Of a DNA stretch of 64,000 bases, positions 1 to 15,329 are shown one piece after another (position 1 is the first letter of the stretch; each line of letters begins with the position of its first letter). The DNA comes from Apostichopus japonicus (Eukaryota; Echinodermata; Holothuroidea; Aspidochirotida; Stichopodidae): contig NC_092563.1 of NCBI RefSeq assembly GCF_037975245.1, forward strand, positions 480,001 to 544,000. The letters run 5' to 3'. The translations under genes were made by a program, and so were the position numbers. Below the pieces are notes generated by a model. The model was not told where the DNA came from and did no database searches. It saw only the letters and a program-made list of their open reading frames with translations.

Positions 1-2814
1 GAACTCCCATAACCTTACACACAGTGATGTGTGTGAGCTAAAAACTGATAAATGTTGGTTTTTAAGTATGTAACATGCAATGAGAAAGCTCTCATATTCT
101 TTAGTATTTGTGCAGTTTACATAGAGAGGTAGTTTATGATGTTTATTACATGTTTATTACATAGAATGATCAAATTCACCTGTATGTGATGAAAGTGCCT
201 AAGACTTTCCACACCTGGCACTTTGAAATGAGGATACTATCAGAGGTCAAATCGGAAAAATATGAAACTTATAAAAGCTAAGACTACAAATGGGTATTTA
301 TTGTCATCAGCAAAGTCAATGCCATTATCAATAAAAGAGAACTAAACTAATGCATGTTTGTAAGTATAGGAAAATCTCTGTCATTTTTCCAAAAACTGTA
401 GCAAAATATATAAGTTAAAAATTGTGTGTACAATACTGTGGACAGTCTGTTACAGAGTTAAAGACAGCTAATACAAATACTCCAGTTATACACAGCAAGC
501 AATGTCCAAACACATATTCCTGCTGGCGGTCTTCTTTCTTTTTCCTCTTTTTCTTACAATGGGTCAATTGGCACAAACGTGCACAAATTCAAGTTAAGCC
601 TAGTTGATGATCAGTTATTTGCTAGGTATAAATTGGCTAAACACTGCTGGTCAAGAAAAAAGTGCATGGAGATCTAAAAGTACATTGTATTTATAGATGG
701 GTGCTTCAAAATGTACATTGCAGGGTAACAACTTTGTATTAGCAAGATGATGTAAAAATGATGCACATATGCACTCCCATATTTAATGCCAAATGTGAAG
801 TTGTTTGATTCTGACAATTTTTAATACATTCTGGCAGTAAAACAATTCTGGCTGTAACAATTTACCAGGTTTACAGCTATTCACCATGTAAAAGACTATG
901 ATAAATTGCCTTCAGACCACAATTTATATTATTTGTCAGCCAGTGTTAGTTTAAATACATCAATTCTGTTCTCAAATGTTCCAATACAGATCGTTTGAGA
1001 CTAGTGGGTGTAAAATATATGCTTTTTTTTTTTTTTCTCTTCCAGGAGCAATGTCTATTGATTAATACGAAGGGATTGAGATACCAGAGAATCACCAATG
1101 TTCAAGGAGATAACAATCTGTTACTTTAAATAATATTTGTTCTGCTGTCCTTCTAAATGAACACACCGTTTGTGCTCCCCTCTCTTTCTTTCTCTCATTC
1201 TGACTCTCATCTAACAATTGACATAAGAACAACAAACTTGCTTGCTATTCAGCTAGATTTGTGTCCCTGGGAGAGAATGATGCTACTGCTGTCAGGATTA
1301 GCAGAGGGAGGGATCAGGAGATTTTCAGGGTTAAATTTGACTAGCATCCCATAGAGCAGAGGACAAAGGCCAATGTGATAAGGTTTTTAGAGGATGGGAA
1401 GAGTTCATGTTGGATAAGATTACACAGGAGCTACTGTAGGCCAAGAAAGCAGGATACACTCCTTTCAGATAGTTATACCTCATCACTCAATGGAGATCAA
1501 CACACTCTGAGAAACACTATGAACATTTCACAAATGGTTAAAATGGAGCAGCTACACTGCAGTGACTGTGCTTACCTGTCACCACATATAATAAAGCACA
1601 CTATTTACCCACAAACTCCCCAAAACTTACATGTTTGGGGTGATCCTTACCTGTCTCCGACTCTACATAATTTGCAAACTTCTAAGATCTGCCTTAACTA
1701 CATGACTGGACTCTTGGGAGTGCAAATGTCAAAGAAAGTTACGAGAGGAGCGAACTTAATTCATCACAGTTGGTATTTAAATCTATGCCCTCTTGAAGGA
1801 AGTGGATCTTTACAGTCTCAAAACATCACATTTGTGTTTACAGACAAAATTGAGGATGATTAAGTGTTGCTCTTCAAAGCAGTTTAACATGAAATCCAGT
1901 TTATAGTTATTAAAGGAAAAGATCTCAACTGTGTAGTTACCATGAAAGGTGCGATACTTGTGCAGTTTATTTTATAACCAGAGTATATCATTGATTAGAC
2001 AACAGACCACAATTTTACTTGAATAAATTACGGCAGCTTGGTCCACTAGAGCCCTGCAACGAACACTCAACATACTTTCAGCAGTACAAGAGCCAATGTA
2101 GAGAGATGTACAGTGTACAATACAGCGAACTGCATAGTTCAACAAGACACAAAGAAAACATGTTATTTTTGTTTACAAGTCTGTAGAGCTCATCTCACTC
2201 ACTTTTATTGCAAAGGTGTCCAATGACACCTAATCTGATTGATTATTTCCTAAACTTGATATTTCCAGAAGAGGTCAAAGTATTAAAATAAAGAGTGGAT
2301 AAAGGCTTGGGTACTTTATTCCATCTCTGACATTAAAAGGTGCTTAAATTGATAACAAGAAATACTTGACAGAAACTAGAGGCCAACTTCTAAGCTTCAA
2401 TGGCTTAGCCAAATTTTAAAATCAAACTTTTCCTGAAAAGGAGAGTTCACTACTGCATACATAAATTTAGATTAATATATTAGTAAGAAAGAAAGATTTT
2501 GTCTCTTGGGAGCCTTCAAGCTATACTAAAGTCAAGACTTTTCAACAAAATCTTTGCTTTTATCTATCCTGGGAAAGTACAAAAGGAAGCTTGGCATAGA
2601 ACTGTCATCATCGAGGTAATACTAATTATTATAATTAGAAATATTTCTTCATCAAAAAAAATTCAGGTTGGCAGCATCTGTGGCCTTCTGATCAAACTGA
2701 TCTTCAGCTGTCTATTTGGTTTTATTTTTTTAATTTTTATTTGACTTTAACAAGGTTTAAAAACCATTAATAGGTACAGAATATTGTATTTTAAGCTATG
2801 ATTGTGTAAAAGTA

Positions 2815-2866
2815 AGTTGGCCTGACGTTTCGATCCTAGCAGGATCTTCTTCAAAGGCTAAAACAA
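2815..2866 (-). repeat. Fragment resembling a dispersed retroelement end
   Basis: On the - strand it reads as peptide FEEDPARIETSGQ, from a segment with a GATCCT/AGGATC inverted repeat. I recall this nucleotide motif as a repeat shared among aquatic invertebrate genomes, but cannot verify the family here. Confidence 0.3.
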
Positions 2867-3848
2867 AACAAAAAATGATTGTGTTAAACAACAGCACCCT
2901 AAGTATATAATTAAAATAGTTAGAATAAATTAAGCAAACTTTATGGTCATGAATCAAAGACATTTGATGGCACTGATACCAGGTGATGTATGCTCTGTTG
3001 TTATTTAACATACATGCCAAGTACTACTGTACCTGCTCCAGTTTCCATGACAACTGTCAAACCCATCATCTTGAACCATCTTCTCCTCTAATGAAACTCA
3101 TTGTTTTCTTGGCATTTATGAGTTTACAGCTGACCTAGATGAAGCTCAGAGAGGACAATAGGTTCAGGGTCCTGAAATCTTTTAATTGTGTTCAATCTCT
3201 TGAATTGCCTTCATTCACATTGGCAGATTTTAAGAACAAATAATCCATTTGCTGTGTTCATTTGGGTTCAATAGAGTTTTGAGATACCTCAGGAAAAGTT
3301 GAAAAGATCAACATAAATTTCTTGACCTTGGGATTATGTTGTTGATTTATAGTACCTCCTGTTAGCACTTGTTGTATCTTAAGTTAAAACACATTCGATG
3401 ACACTGGTCTAATACTTTCATCCTCCCATCTACCATCTCCCGCTTCTTTCTTTCTTCTTTCTATTTTATGGGCTTGGAGGGGGTGAGGAAAGGGACCCCC
3501 TTTACTTCAGGGAGAAATATATAAGGTGTAAAGTATTTGTGCATCCCATATATAGTGTTAACTTCATAAATTTTAGTTCAAAAATATAGTCTGCTGTGGA
3601 TCTCTAAAACCTAAGGGCTCTGGAAGAGAATTTCCATTACAGTAGATAGTCAAATCTTTTTGACTCAAGTGTACATGACAATTATTTGTTAAGTCCTGTG
3701 AAACACCTTCGATACTTTACCCACAGCATCATTTGAAACAACTGAAGGGAGGTTACAAAATTGTGGTATATAAATCAGGGAGAAACTTCACACAATGAAA
3801 ATTATGAACTGAAGTATGAAAATTATCTATAAACTTAACTGTCAAGTT

Positions 3849-3962
3849 ACATGTATTCATTCATACATGTATTCATTCATACATGTATATTCATTCATAC
3901 ATACTTGTATTCATTCATACATGTATTAATGGATACAAGTATGAATGAATACATGCATGTAT
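3849..3962. repeat. ATTCATTCATACATGT repeat with inverted arm
   Basis: Four direct copies of ATTCATTCATAC are followed by one inverted copy (GTATGAATGAAT, about 3939-3951), so the segment can fold into a hairpin with 14-bp arms. Confidence 0.85.
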
Positions 3963-6900
3963 GTCTAAAGAACAATTCAGCTGACCAAAACAAGCTTTCA
4001 TCGACTGCATGTATGATAATCATGTGATGAATATGTATGAACTATGTACCAAGCACATATTTGTCACATTACACACTGCCAATCAATGCCAACTAATACC
4101 TTTTCAATGCCTCATAGTCACCCATTTGGGCCAATATTTCCTCTTTTCTTTGGAACTACTGGAAAGACAAGCTTGTTTCTCAAGGAAAAGATATGAAACC
4201 CAACCTTCCCTCACTTCCTTAACACTTCCCGTTGTACAGCTGAGGGAACTGTTCCTTTTTCTATTGAGTACCAATGGCTGGCCAAAGATTCGGTTGGTTC
4301 TGTCATGGATTAACTATCAAATCGGCATATATATATACATGAACCGAAATTGATAAAGGGGCAGTACCAGAAACACTTCAATTAGCAAAGTCAATCTACT
4401 TCCCAATGGAATGTTGTCAGTTACATTCTGGAAGTTACAGCCTTCATCCTGTTCACCTATCTCTAAAAGTTTTCTCCCTAAAACTTGTTTTACAGTTTGA
4501 ACAACATTCCATAATTGCATTCAATAATCTGTAAGGTTGATTATGAATAATGAATACATATCAATTGCATTGCACTGTCCATGGTATGTTACCAGGGGGA
4601 CTATATGCTTTCATACCACCAAATGTTTGACACTCTTAAAGATGGTAAATGATCTGGCTGAACTCTTTTAAAGTTCGTTTGATTCAGTTGGGAAACTTTT
4701 CAAGGTGTCAGACATTAGCAGCAGTACAAAATGAAAGAAGGCTCAATAGTGTCTTTGCAACCACTGTGAAATATCTTGGTTGAGAACTCCTATTTGGCTA
4801 CCACATTTATGGCGATAAAGTACTGTATTTGTTTCACTGTAACTGAATTTTACAATGTTCCTTCCTCATAGAAGCAGATTCAATGTCATAAAGTACAACT
4901 CTTTTGAGATAAGTTCCTGATGTGTGACAGACAACAAGCCGACAATTGAACCAGAATAGCAAAATGGGGAGACAGACAAGCATAACAGAAGCTGCTGCTG
5001 TAGGCTGTTGTTAAATTCACAGTAACTATCGTATGATAAAAGTTTTAGTGAGCACTATACAACTTTCTTGAATGAGAGCCCCATACAATGGCCAATTCTT
5101 CTAAGGTTTGCATACATGGGTTGGTTTTATAATTCATGCCAAACCCCGCAAGAGCAACCCTTTTCATCTTGGAATGTGTTTATCAAGTTTGGGATCACAG
5201 TGCCGCTTGAGTTCTATTATCGTTTTTGTAGACGGGGAATCATGAAGTGAAGAGTACACATAACCTTTCTCCCACAAAATATATTACTAAGTTCAGTTCA
5301 GATATAGTTTATTGTACATGCATAATTGTGTTTTGAAAAACAGATTTAAGGGTTCATCCTAGGACACGGATGCATGTTTGCTAATCTCTTCTTCTGTTCC
5401 TTTTCGTTTTGGAAGTTTTAAGATATTAATCATTGTTGTACCTTTCAAATAAAATTACTACTAAATACTTCTTTTACTTGATTTTTCACAGCTTTTATAT
5501 TAGACATCTTTTATGTATTTTTATCACAAGCTTATGTTCTTTTGTGATATTCTCAGGTTTGAGTGTGCGTGCCTCTAGTCTGTAGGTCCTTACATTGTTT
5601 CTGTAAAGGTTAAAAAAATCCTGAATGCTAGTACTTTATTCATGAGTGCATTACATATTAAACAAGAAATATGTATGTCAAAGGAATAAAATCGAAATTG
5701 CAAACTTTTCTATTTTTAGCTACAAAAAATATAAATTAAGCTGAAGGTTTGGTTGATATGTTGTGGTCTATAAACTCCTCCCTGCAGGTATTCAAGGGTG
5801 ACTCACATATTAGCATGAGGGAAATTGAATGGAAATCAAAGCTCTTTGTTTATACAATCTATGTGTGTATCACTGTATACTGTAAAGTGGGTGGTAACAA
5901 TTTTTACTAGTCCTGAATTAGTTTCCAAGAGTCAGATCTTTATTTGTTAGAGATGATTTGGCATGTTTAAATTAGTTACTGACTACCCTGGCCAATTTAT
6001 AGAATTTAGCTGGCAGTTAAGATCAAATGATATGATTTCCTGATCTATCAATCAAATACTGACAAAAATGAGGTACAAATTAATTTCCAAGACTGTGGGA
6101 TAATATCTCTGGGTTTTTTGTCTCATTCAGATACTTCAAAATATGTTGAGGTGTTTCACGAGTTTTGTTCACGTTTTCCAAAGCTGGTTTTCCACAAGAC
6201 TGGCAATGTACTACAGTATCAGAAAGCTTGGCAGTGCACTTTAATTACACTAATTCTTCTTCTGAAAAGTTTTGGTCACTGACATAATATTCCCTTGGCC
6301 ATTTGAGATAAGCACTGATCAAGTTTTTTTTTAAGAATTAAAAGTTATCAAACAAGCTGACTTTGAGGTTCATGTATGCAAAAAAGCATCCATAGTATAT
6401 TAAACCAACAAGCATAAGATATAATTTGTCCTAAAAATATTGCACAATGACAATGAAACACACACCAAACATAAGGAATAATGCACAACACCAGTATGTT
6501 GCCTGCAGAACATGTTTCAAGACTGTCATTAACATATATGGCTATTAAAAGCTGAATAGCCCTGTCATCCTTATTGGCAAACCCAAGCAATTATTTCTTG
6601 ATATTTTAAACGGTTGTTCATCTGAATTTGAATGAAGTCAAACTTCCCACGAGCTTGGCTTTACTTGGAATAATGATTATAATGTTGGATGCTTGTTTAC
6701 CTTCCAACAACAAACAGAAACCATTCAACAGACAGCACAGAAAATGATTAAAATAATTTCTTTTAACTTTCTCCCCTGTTTACATTAATTAAATAATGCT
6801 TCTGTACCATCTTGTTACAAATGCAATGTAACACTCACTTCTCTGCTGTCCCAATCGCAATAAATTACAATAAAATTGTGATCAGATAAACTTCACACAG

Positions 6901-9900
6901 TAGGCTTAATTGGAAGAGAGAGGAAAGCACTGAATTCCTGCCAGAAGCTGTCAGTAATAGTCAACTATTTGATTTTGATATCTGTCTGGATTTTGGTCTT
7001 TAAGATAGCTGAGGAGGGAAGAGAAAGATGGCCGACTCCCATACATCCTTTTCTCATTAAGCCTGGAGGAAATGAGGCAAATGTGAATCAGTATGATAGC
7101 CTCGCCCTGGAAGCCTCAGCAATCTCTGCCAAGAGCAATCAAAAAGAGCACATCCCTACATCATCCCCAAACATGGTGAAGCAGCAAACTTTCCAACACA
7201 GCTGAATACTAAGCAGGAAAGGAAGGTCACCAGAATTGACATCTCAGACAGAAAATTGTCTCCCTGGAAGTGTTCAAAGACTGAAGGCAGATGAGTTTTC
7301 CATTTGTAACCATGTGATTAGCTACGAAAGTCTGAAGAGCATGAAAAGTACTTTATCCTTGGTTTTCAAAGCATCCAAACCCTGGGACAACTCAAGTCAG
7401 AATAGTACATAAATATAAAGGGTTTACCTAAAACCCACTTCCATATTTAGATCCAGATATCTAAATCAAATTGATTGGGAGTATCACATCCTGTTATCCC
7501 TCCCCAGTCATAAAAATAAAAAGACAAGGGTGAGAAAGAAGAGTTAGAACTTTAGAAGAGAAAATAAAAACCAGTTTTGTCACAAACTTACAGTTTATGA
7601 AATTTTATGCTTTTAGTAATATAAAAATAGATAATACAAATATCATCTGGTCAGTATTAAGAGTCCTTTTTTTTCCCGTAGACTCCTATTTCTCTCTCAG
7701 TTAAGTCTGCTGGCACGAAAGAGGATCCTGTTATGAAGACTTGCAATCAGAGAAGTTTACAGTGGATTCAGGACTTTTATGTATATACAGCTCTCAGTCT
7801 GAAATAACAATCTTATCAATTAAGAGAAACAAACAAGAGAGAGATAGATGCAGACAGATTGATCATTCTGTAACTCTGCTGACAAATGGAGGATCATGTA
7901 GTACTGTTTCTCAGCTGTGTAATTAAGATTGATTTGCTAGCTGACAGTATATAGAAACCCTATCTGTAGTTTATATTCACTTAAACTCAGATTAACACTA
8001 CATGTACTTAGGTACATGACATTTACCTATGGATACTGGCATTCTAGCTACTAATGACATCTTATTATTCCCATATTGTTTTAATTTTCTTTTTTTAGTT
8101 TTTCATCTAAATCATCAAAGCTTTCATGAGAGTACAATGTTTGAACACTTTTCAAAAACTCTCAGCCAATGTTTTCAATGAACTCTTGTCCTAGCTACCC
8201 AACAATGCTTCAAACGTCTGCTGCCTTAGTTGTCCAAATTTGCCAATGGATGGGTGAAATGATAGTGCTGACTTGTGTGAAGACATGTGAGAGAGCAAAT
8301 CTCTGACATTAGTAGAAAGAGGAGGACAACTTTATTATGTTGAACACAGAGGGACACAAAGTTCCTACTGTCCCAACATCATAGCTTAATGTATGTGATA
8401 AGTCTACAGGGTACTATACTTTTACACGTCTAAAACATTAAAACAATGCAGGAAGAAATATACAGCAGGGTAATTTTTTATAAATCACAGTATATAAATC
8501 ATACAATTTATATTGAGAGACTCATTTGCGGGAATGTTATATTACTTGCCAGTAAGCAGAGGCTGACTTTAAATCTCTGGGAATAAAAAAAATATATAAC
8601 ATACAGGAAGTGCAGTACATGTAGCGCAACTAAATGGCAAACTGTCAAAGGTCAAATACTGTGACTCAGGACAGTCCCTACATATTCCCAAACTTTGCAA
8701 GCTTGCAATCCAGAAAATCCTGGCGACTATGATGCAATGCAATCAGACTTGTCAATTTCCTTCAAAGATATTGATCAGAATCCTCCCAAAATATATTACT
8801 TTGTTCTCCAATCAGATAGCCACTTTCATTGATGGGCTATGAGGAGTTTTTATATGTTTAGTTTTTTAGAAATTTTGTTCATTTTCCCCTCCTCAAATTT
8901 GATTTATTCAAAGCTTTGATACTACCAATATAGTCAATGTAAGATGCCCATTTTATAAAGTAAGACAGAACAGGCTGCCAAGCCATCTACATTATAGGCC
9001 ATTGAAAAGTCAGATGCACCCTTATCAAAAATAAGCTCACATCCTTAGAGAAGCTTGTCATTTATGAAACTTAATTATTTTTGACAATTTCATATAGCAT
9101 TGAAAATAATTCTTTTTATATAATTGGCAGGAAACCAATAGATACAAATGAGTAATATTGCTCCTCCTGTCTAGGGTGTTGATCATATAATTGACAAGGT
9201 GTCAATGGGGAGGCACTGACAACCTTTTTCCAACGGAAAAAAACTTGAGCATTTCACAAAAATTTCATCCAGGGGTATATCATCACGGATGTCAAGGAAA
9301 GTGGCAGGGAATAGTTTGTCACAAATCCTGGCAAAACATTTTCATAATTAATGGTATGGATATAGTTAGATTTCTTCACACACTAATATACAGTTATATA
9401 CAGTAAAATGAATTTCCCTGGCAGAATTATATCAATAAATAAGCAATTGTTACAACAATATTTATTATTCTCAGCATATTAGTATTTAAGTAGCCTACCA
9501 AAGACACATCTAAAACCTTTTTCTTTCTTTGTTAATTATTCTGTTCAGGCCAAGACAAAACACTCCTTAAAATGTTTACAAGTGTTGTCTTGCTTGCACT
9601 GGGACCTTGATCACTAGCGACACATGTTTACATTAAAAACGACAATTACAAAAAGGAAAGCAAATAAAATCAGGGGATTGAATCAAGAAAGTATCTATGC
9701 CATATCAGCCCAATATCACACATTACAATGGCAAATGTACTTTAAAATATTTCCACATCATAAGCACATCTTCCTTCCATCTCAATGAACACAAACACAA
9801 GGACTGGTAGGCATATATTGCACCACAACAAAAGGTAATGTCAGATTTAAAAAGAGGAATCGTAAATAATGCTACAACAATATCTGCATTAGAAGCAATG

Positions 9901-10921
9901 GATCAATGCTAGTTCTGCATCAAGTACATATATCTGCCTTGACTTCTTGAGAACTACAGAGAAAGTATTGCTGCTAAAGAAACTGCTGTGCATATACAGA
10001 CTACAGCTGCTTATTACTACTAAACTATGCAAGCTATATTAGCAGATTTTTCTGATGAGGTCTGCAGTCTGATGGATTTATCAGTAAAGGGCTTTCATTT
10101 TCTCCAGGAAATATATGAAGGTTGACTAAGCTTAGCTGACCTACCAGCACTATTAACAGAAACTCTGAAACCTTCAATCTAAAATTTCTCCTGTGTGTGA
10201 AACTGAAAACCACGAGATTCTACAAATTGCTTGCATCTATCTCTTTCCACAGGATGAGACTCTCAGGGCTGCAAACTGAGGACTACAGCTCTACAACAAT
10301 ACATAGTTACCATCATTTCTGTATCTCTCTCGCTACAACGGTACTACTGCATGTGCATGCATCATCTACAACAACAACAAATGCATGTAATTTTGACTGC
10401 TGGGTAGAAGCCAAGGATTTACTACAGAAAAGTCTTTAGGAAATCTATTTGCACATATATGTACTGTTTTTATCTTTCTCTCTCACTTGTAGCATTTAGA
10501 CATAAGTATTGTAATGTTGCAAATCTTGAGCATGCAACAACTGAGAGGAGATAATTGATTAATCTTGTTTACATGTTAAACTGTGTCATTCCAGATGATA
10601 GATATTGAGTTTATAACCTAATGGAAATCCCCTAAAATATGACCTAACCATACACAACCTCCCCCCCCCCCCCCTCTCTACCAGCCAAGAGAAAAAAATT
10701 CTTATCCCATAAATACATTATTCCACAAATAAAAAAATTCAATAAAATTTCAAAACTTCCTCCCACCCCACCACCCCCATCCTCCAACTGTCCCACCTCT
10801 CTGTTCCTTACTGAATTTTCCTTGTTCTTTCTTTTGATGCTAAGTGTACTATATTAGCAATACAACAAAATGCAGAAGATGTTTTTAATTATATCTACCT
10901 GTTAACACTGCTATTATTTTC

Positions 10922-10957
10922 TGCTTATTTCCAGCAAGCTTCTGCTGGAAATAAGCA
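10922..10957. repeat. Perfect 15-bp inverted repeat
   Basis: Arms TGCTTATTTCCAGCA (10922-10936) and its exact complement (10943-10957), loop AGCTTC. It stands alone; the flanking bases do not extend the stem. Confidence 0.95.
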
Positions 10958-13900
10958 CATTAGTACAGTACACCTTACAGAAAAATAACTCTGTGGTTCA
11001 AAGTTCAATATTCAAGTCAACAAAAACAAGAAATAGGACAGTTTTCCAAGATATCTATGTACAATAGTGCACTGTTATATGGAATGTCATGCACTACTAT
11101 GTGCATTGGGATATTCTTTAGTGTATTCATAATGAGCATGCTCCCACTCATGACTTCGGTATATATTCAAGGGTCAGTACTAAGTAACACAATATTGTAC
11201 TGACTTGAACAGTTATGAAAATTGATTTCCTGAGGGGAGTGGGAGGGGGTAGTTGAGGGGGAGGGGTGAAAGGGGTATAGTGATGGAGCAGGGGATGAGG
11301 TGTAAATGTTTGACCTTGGGTAAAAAGGTTTGATTATTCTAGTCTGTAAGGCCATAACCTCACATTGGATACTACACTGCATCTATAACACAGGCAACTT
11401 TCTGTTGGTAAGAGACAGAGGCAGTTAAAGTGGGAATTTTGTGTTACAGCTTGAATTTGTGTCTTTTTGTTGTTCATTTGTACTACTGGATTATTTTTGG
11501 AGTGGAAGACTTAACTTGTGTTTGTAAAAATGTCCATATAAAACAAAAATTCCTATGATTCTGAGAAAACTATCATTGTGTCGGAGACAATAAAGGTCAA
11601 AATGCATCGATGAGGGTGGGGGAGGGAAAGGGTTGGGGATCTTTTCCTTGAAATTATATCCACCTAAAACAAAATGTTTTGCTTCAACAAAAAAACTACA
11701 TACAGGACTCCCTCTGAGAGATTGATTTTGTCTGAAACTCTGTTATTTCCTGTTTTCTTCTCCAAGGAACTAACTAACAAACCCAGCAGGCTAGGAGCAG
11801 GAAACTTTTACAGTAGCAGTTCCCTGCTAGGAGAAAGTGTGTGTTATCTCTAGATAACTAAAATTTGGTGTCTGGGATGGAGGATAGATAGCTATGCAAG
11901 TACAGATCTTGTCAAAACATATCGCCTCTTGTTGAGGAGAGTAATAATCTCCTCACGATGCCCACAGGGTTTATTTCTTCTGACTTTTCAGTCTATTTGT
12001 GTTTATTCTTTCTTGACTAGTAGAAGTTTTCTAAATCCCCCAAAAGAATTTTGATACCTAAGCATCACAAGAGAAACACTACCCTTGATGGATCTCATAG
12101 GCAAAGAGAAGAGCAGACGCAGGCACTTTACAAAACCGCATTCGACTAGTTTTCCTTCGCAGAACGGAAAAACATCGATTGGTATGTATGAGACGACATG
12201 AAATCATACATTCAGGTTGTGAATGAATGTTTGCAAATAAAACTGAACATTACTGTATCCATCTTGAGGTACCAGTTTCTAATTTGAGACAACCAATAAC
12301 GTACAGTATGTAATATTTTTCTTCGGGTGTAGGATAATATTTAATGGTCATATTACAGCTGTATTTTGTATGCCTTTTACAACCTGTCTAATGTAAACAT
12401 GAACTACCACTAACTACTTAACCAACCATTTTTCTTTCTACATCAACCCTCACCATGAGATATGGTAACTATTAACTCCGCTGAAACACTAATCACGCAA
12501 TAAAGAATGGAATTACCTCAAAAAGAGATCTGTGATGGTAATCTCCCAACCAGAAAAAAAAAAGCTTCACTTTTTCTGTGAAACCTTTTACCCCATTTGG
12601 GGAGACAGGAAATGTCAGGCATATACTCTGGCCATTTATGATGCTATCAGGCCCAGCAGATGGATCTAAAGTATCCTTTTCCTGCCTTCTTTCTCTTTCC
12701 TGCTCAGAAACTCTACTCTACCTCACCTCATTTCCTCCTCTCCTCTTACAGCCTTGCTCTTTTTTTTGGCTGTGTTTTTTCTCTCGCTCTTTTTTTGTAT
12801 GTACAACAAACAGCCTAGAACATCCTCACAGACAGGATATCATGCACTTCCTCCCAATCGCACCAAAAAACCTGCCAAAGCTAACCTCTTGGTATTGATA
12901 CTGTACAGAAGATGCAGTACCTTGTTCAGTTTCCTCCTTCGAGAATTGGGCACCAGCCTACTATAACATCATTAATTATTCTGTTCTCTACCATTCCTTT
13001 GTTTTTTCATCAGAAACAGAGAGAGAGAGAGATGAAAAAGGTCAGTCTAGGTATTCAATTTATTCCTGGGCGCAATGAGTATGTTTGAACATCAGTAACT
13101 TACCATGCTATTGCCTGTACTATCTACATTAGTAGTGTGCAAAACTAGAATATCGATGATGCAGACAACCACTTCCTTGAAATATAGAGAGCAAAGTACA
13201 AGATCAGAAAACATCATTTGATATCTTTCAGGGATTATTTCTCCATAAGAAACCGTATTCAACTTAGCGAAAGAAAAATAAGTCTGGAGCATTTTTTTTT
13301 TTTTTTGTATAAATTAATACTTGCAATCTCATCTCATCCAATTTGTTTTGGCTTCAAGAGAATCGCAGAAAAAGGAAGTTATTTTAACAGCAAAAACAAA
13401 CACTTAACCACCTTCAAAATTTACACTTTATTTATACAGATATGAGATTTGCTTTAAGCCGAAATGTAATGAATGACTGGGAGGAATGATAATTAGGCCT
13501 GTTTATTTTAATCCTTCCTAGAGTGAAACCTTAATTGTGAGGATGCAAGTTTATAGTAATTTATACACTTACATATGAACTGGGGGTCGCAACAGTATTT
13601 AAAGTTGCCTCAAATGTTATGGAGGGTCCCAAAAAAAAATCGGAAGACAAAAGAAAAATTGAAAAGATTTTTTGAACAAAAAAATAGGAAATGCATGAAC
13701 ACAATTTTCTTCAAAAGTTGCAACATTTTGCAACATGGCACCCTTAACCATAAAATTCAAATGTGAGTGGGATACCCCCTCCCAGTGGGCATCTTTCCCA
13801 ATCCAAAACATTTCCCAAATAGCTTGATTACCAGGCTATAACATTGTTATTTTCACAAACAATAATTTGCTGTAACAATGCAAAACTGGCAATTTGGCAA

Positions 13901-15329
13901 TTTTTTTTTATCTGCATCATCAGTAGTTTTAAGACCTTGTAATGGATGTAGTAGAAACCTTTGTAACAGTAGTTAACTGTCATAACTTTTATAACTAGAG
14001 ACATGTACTCAAACTATTATAATGCATGGCTCCAATTGAATGTTTCTAAACTTTGTAACATTGCGTAGCAAGTTGCTTGTACGGAAGTACAGTTAAATTA
14101 AGTAAGTTTTAATCATAAAATGTCCTAAAATTGGTTATTGCTACACTGACAGTGATCTGAAGTATGAATATTAATTTATAACCAATGAATAATCAAATGA
14201 GAGCCTTGCTGCACATATGATGGCAACATAGCCAAGTCAAATTTAAATGCCTGTAATCCTAAAGTAGTTTTGCTCATATATACTCCAGTTAATTAATCCA
14301 CTTAATATACAGACCTTTATGTTAGTGAATATATGTTTGCTTTCAAAATGCAGCATAGATGAAGAATTACTACAAGACGCAGATGTAGTTATGCAACAGG
14401 ATAAAAAGAATGGATACACAACCGATGGAGATGCAGCAAATAATGTGGCATTGTATATAGCAAAATACGATGCAAAATGCATCAGCTTATTGCAGATAAG
14501 ATGTACCAGTCTTTGCACAGAGGAAACAATGTAGTTTATCTGAAGGTGAGCAGAAGTACAGAACCTTCAAACTACTGTGTTGCACAAACTTTTCTTAATT
14601 ATTTGCTGTACAGATGAAAGTGCACAATAAGAGGTAGGGATAGGTAAGCAAAGAATACAATACATCAATGAATTTTAAAAAACTGATATAAAAACTTGCA
14701 TAAAAAAGTTACTCCCATACTGATACTGATCTATATATTTAAGTTGGTATCACCTTGCTCATGTCTGTCCCTTTCTAGTCATTACAAGAAATAGTGGATC
14801 ATAGATGTGTAGATCTAGTACAGTCCAGATGCACTCAAGTTCCAGATTCCTACCTCTTTGTTCCCACTATGTGTGTTAACCTTGGCCAATGCATCCTTGA
14901 GCCTATAATCCTGTCCCCTCACTCTTTTGCACACACAATTCTAACCTTGGCCAAAGTACTCCTATCTATTTTTGTGAAAAAACTCCCTTTATTGTACAGT
15001 ACCTCCAAACATTTACAAAGCTCTAAAATGGAAACAAATGACCACTAAAACACAACTGCTCCCATCAAATCTAAGCTAAATAACTTGTCATTGTGTCCTG
15101 TGGTTAAGATGGATTTCTATCCACTATATGAGTGTGACAGAAAATACTTCCTGCTGAATTCTGATTACTGAAGGAGGGAAAACAGGCCATATATCCAACG
15201 CCCTTTTTTTGCATACAAAGTTATAAAAATAACCAGTGTACAAACCATGAAGGTTTAACCTGTTTCCTCCACAAAGTCTAGAAACTTGGGCAGGTGGAAG
15301 GGATAAGTGTAGACAGGATGTAGAGGCAG

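Noticed and set aside
1571-1721. Micro-exons on the - strand ending at GTAAGC or GTAAGG donors
   Set aside because: Acceptors are weak, the encoded peptide is short and matches nothing I know, and no neighbouring exon supports a gene model.
14243-14534. Two opposite open frames near 14.3 kb
   Set aside because: Both AT-rich, mutually overlapping, without splice context or known domains.
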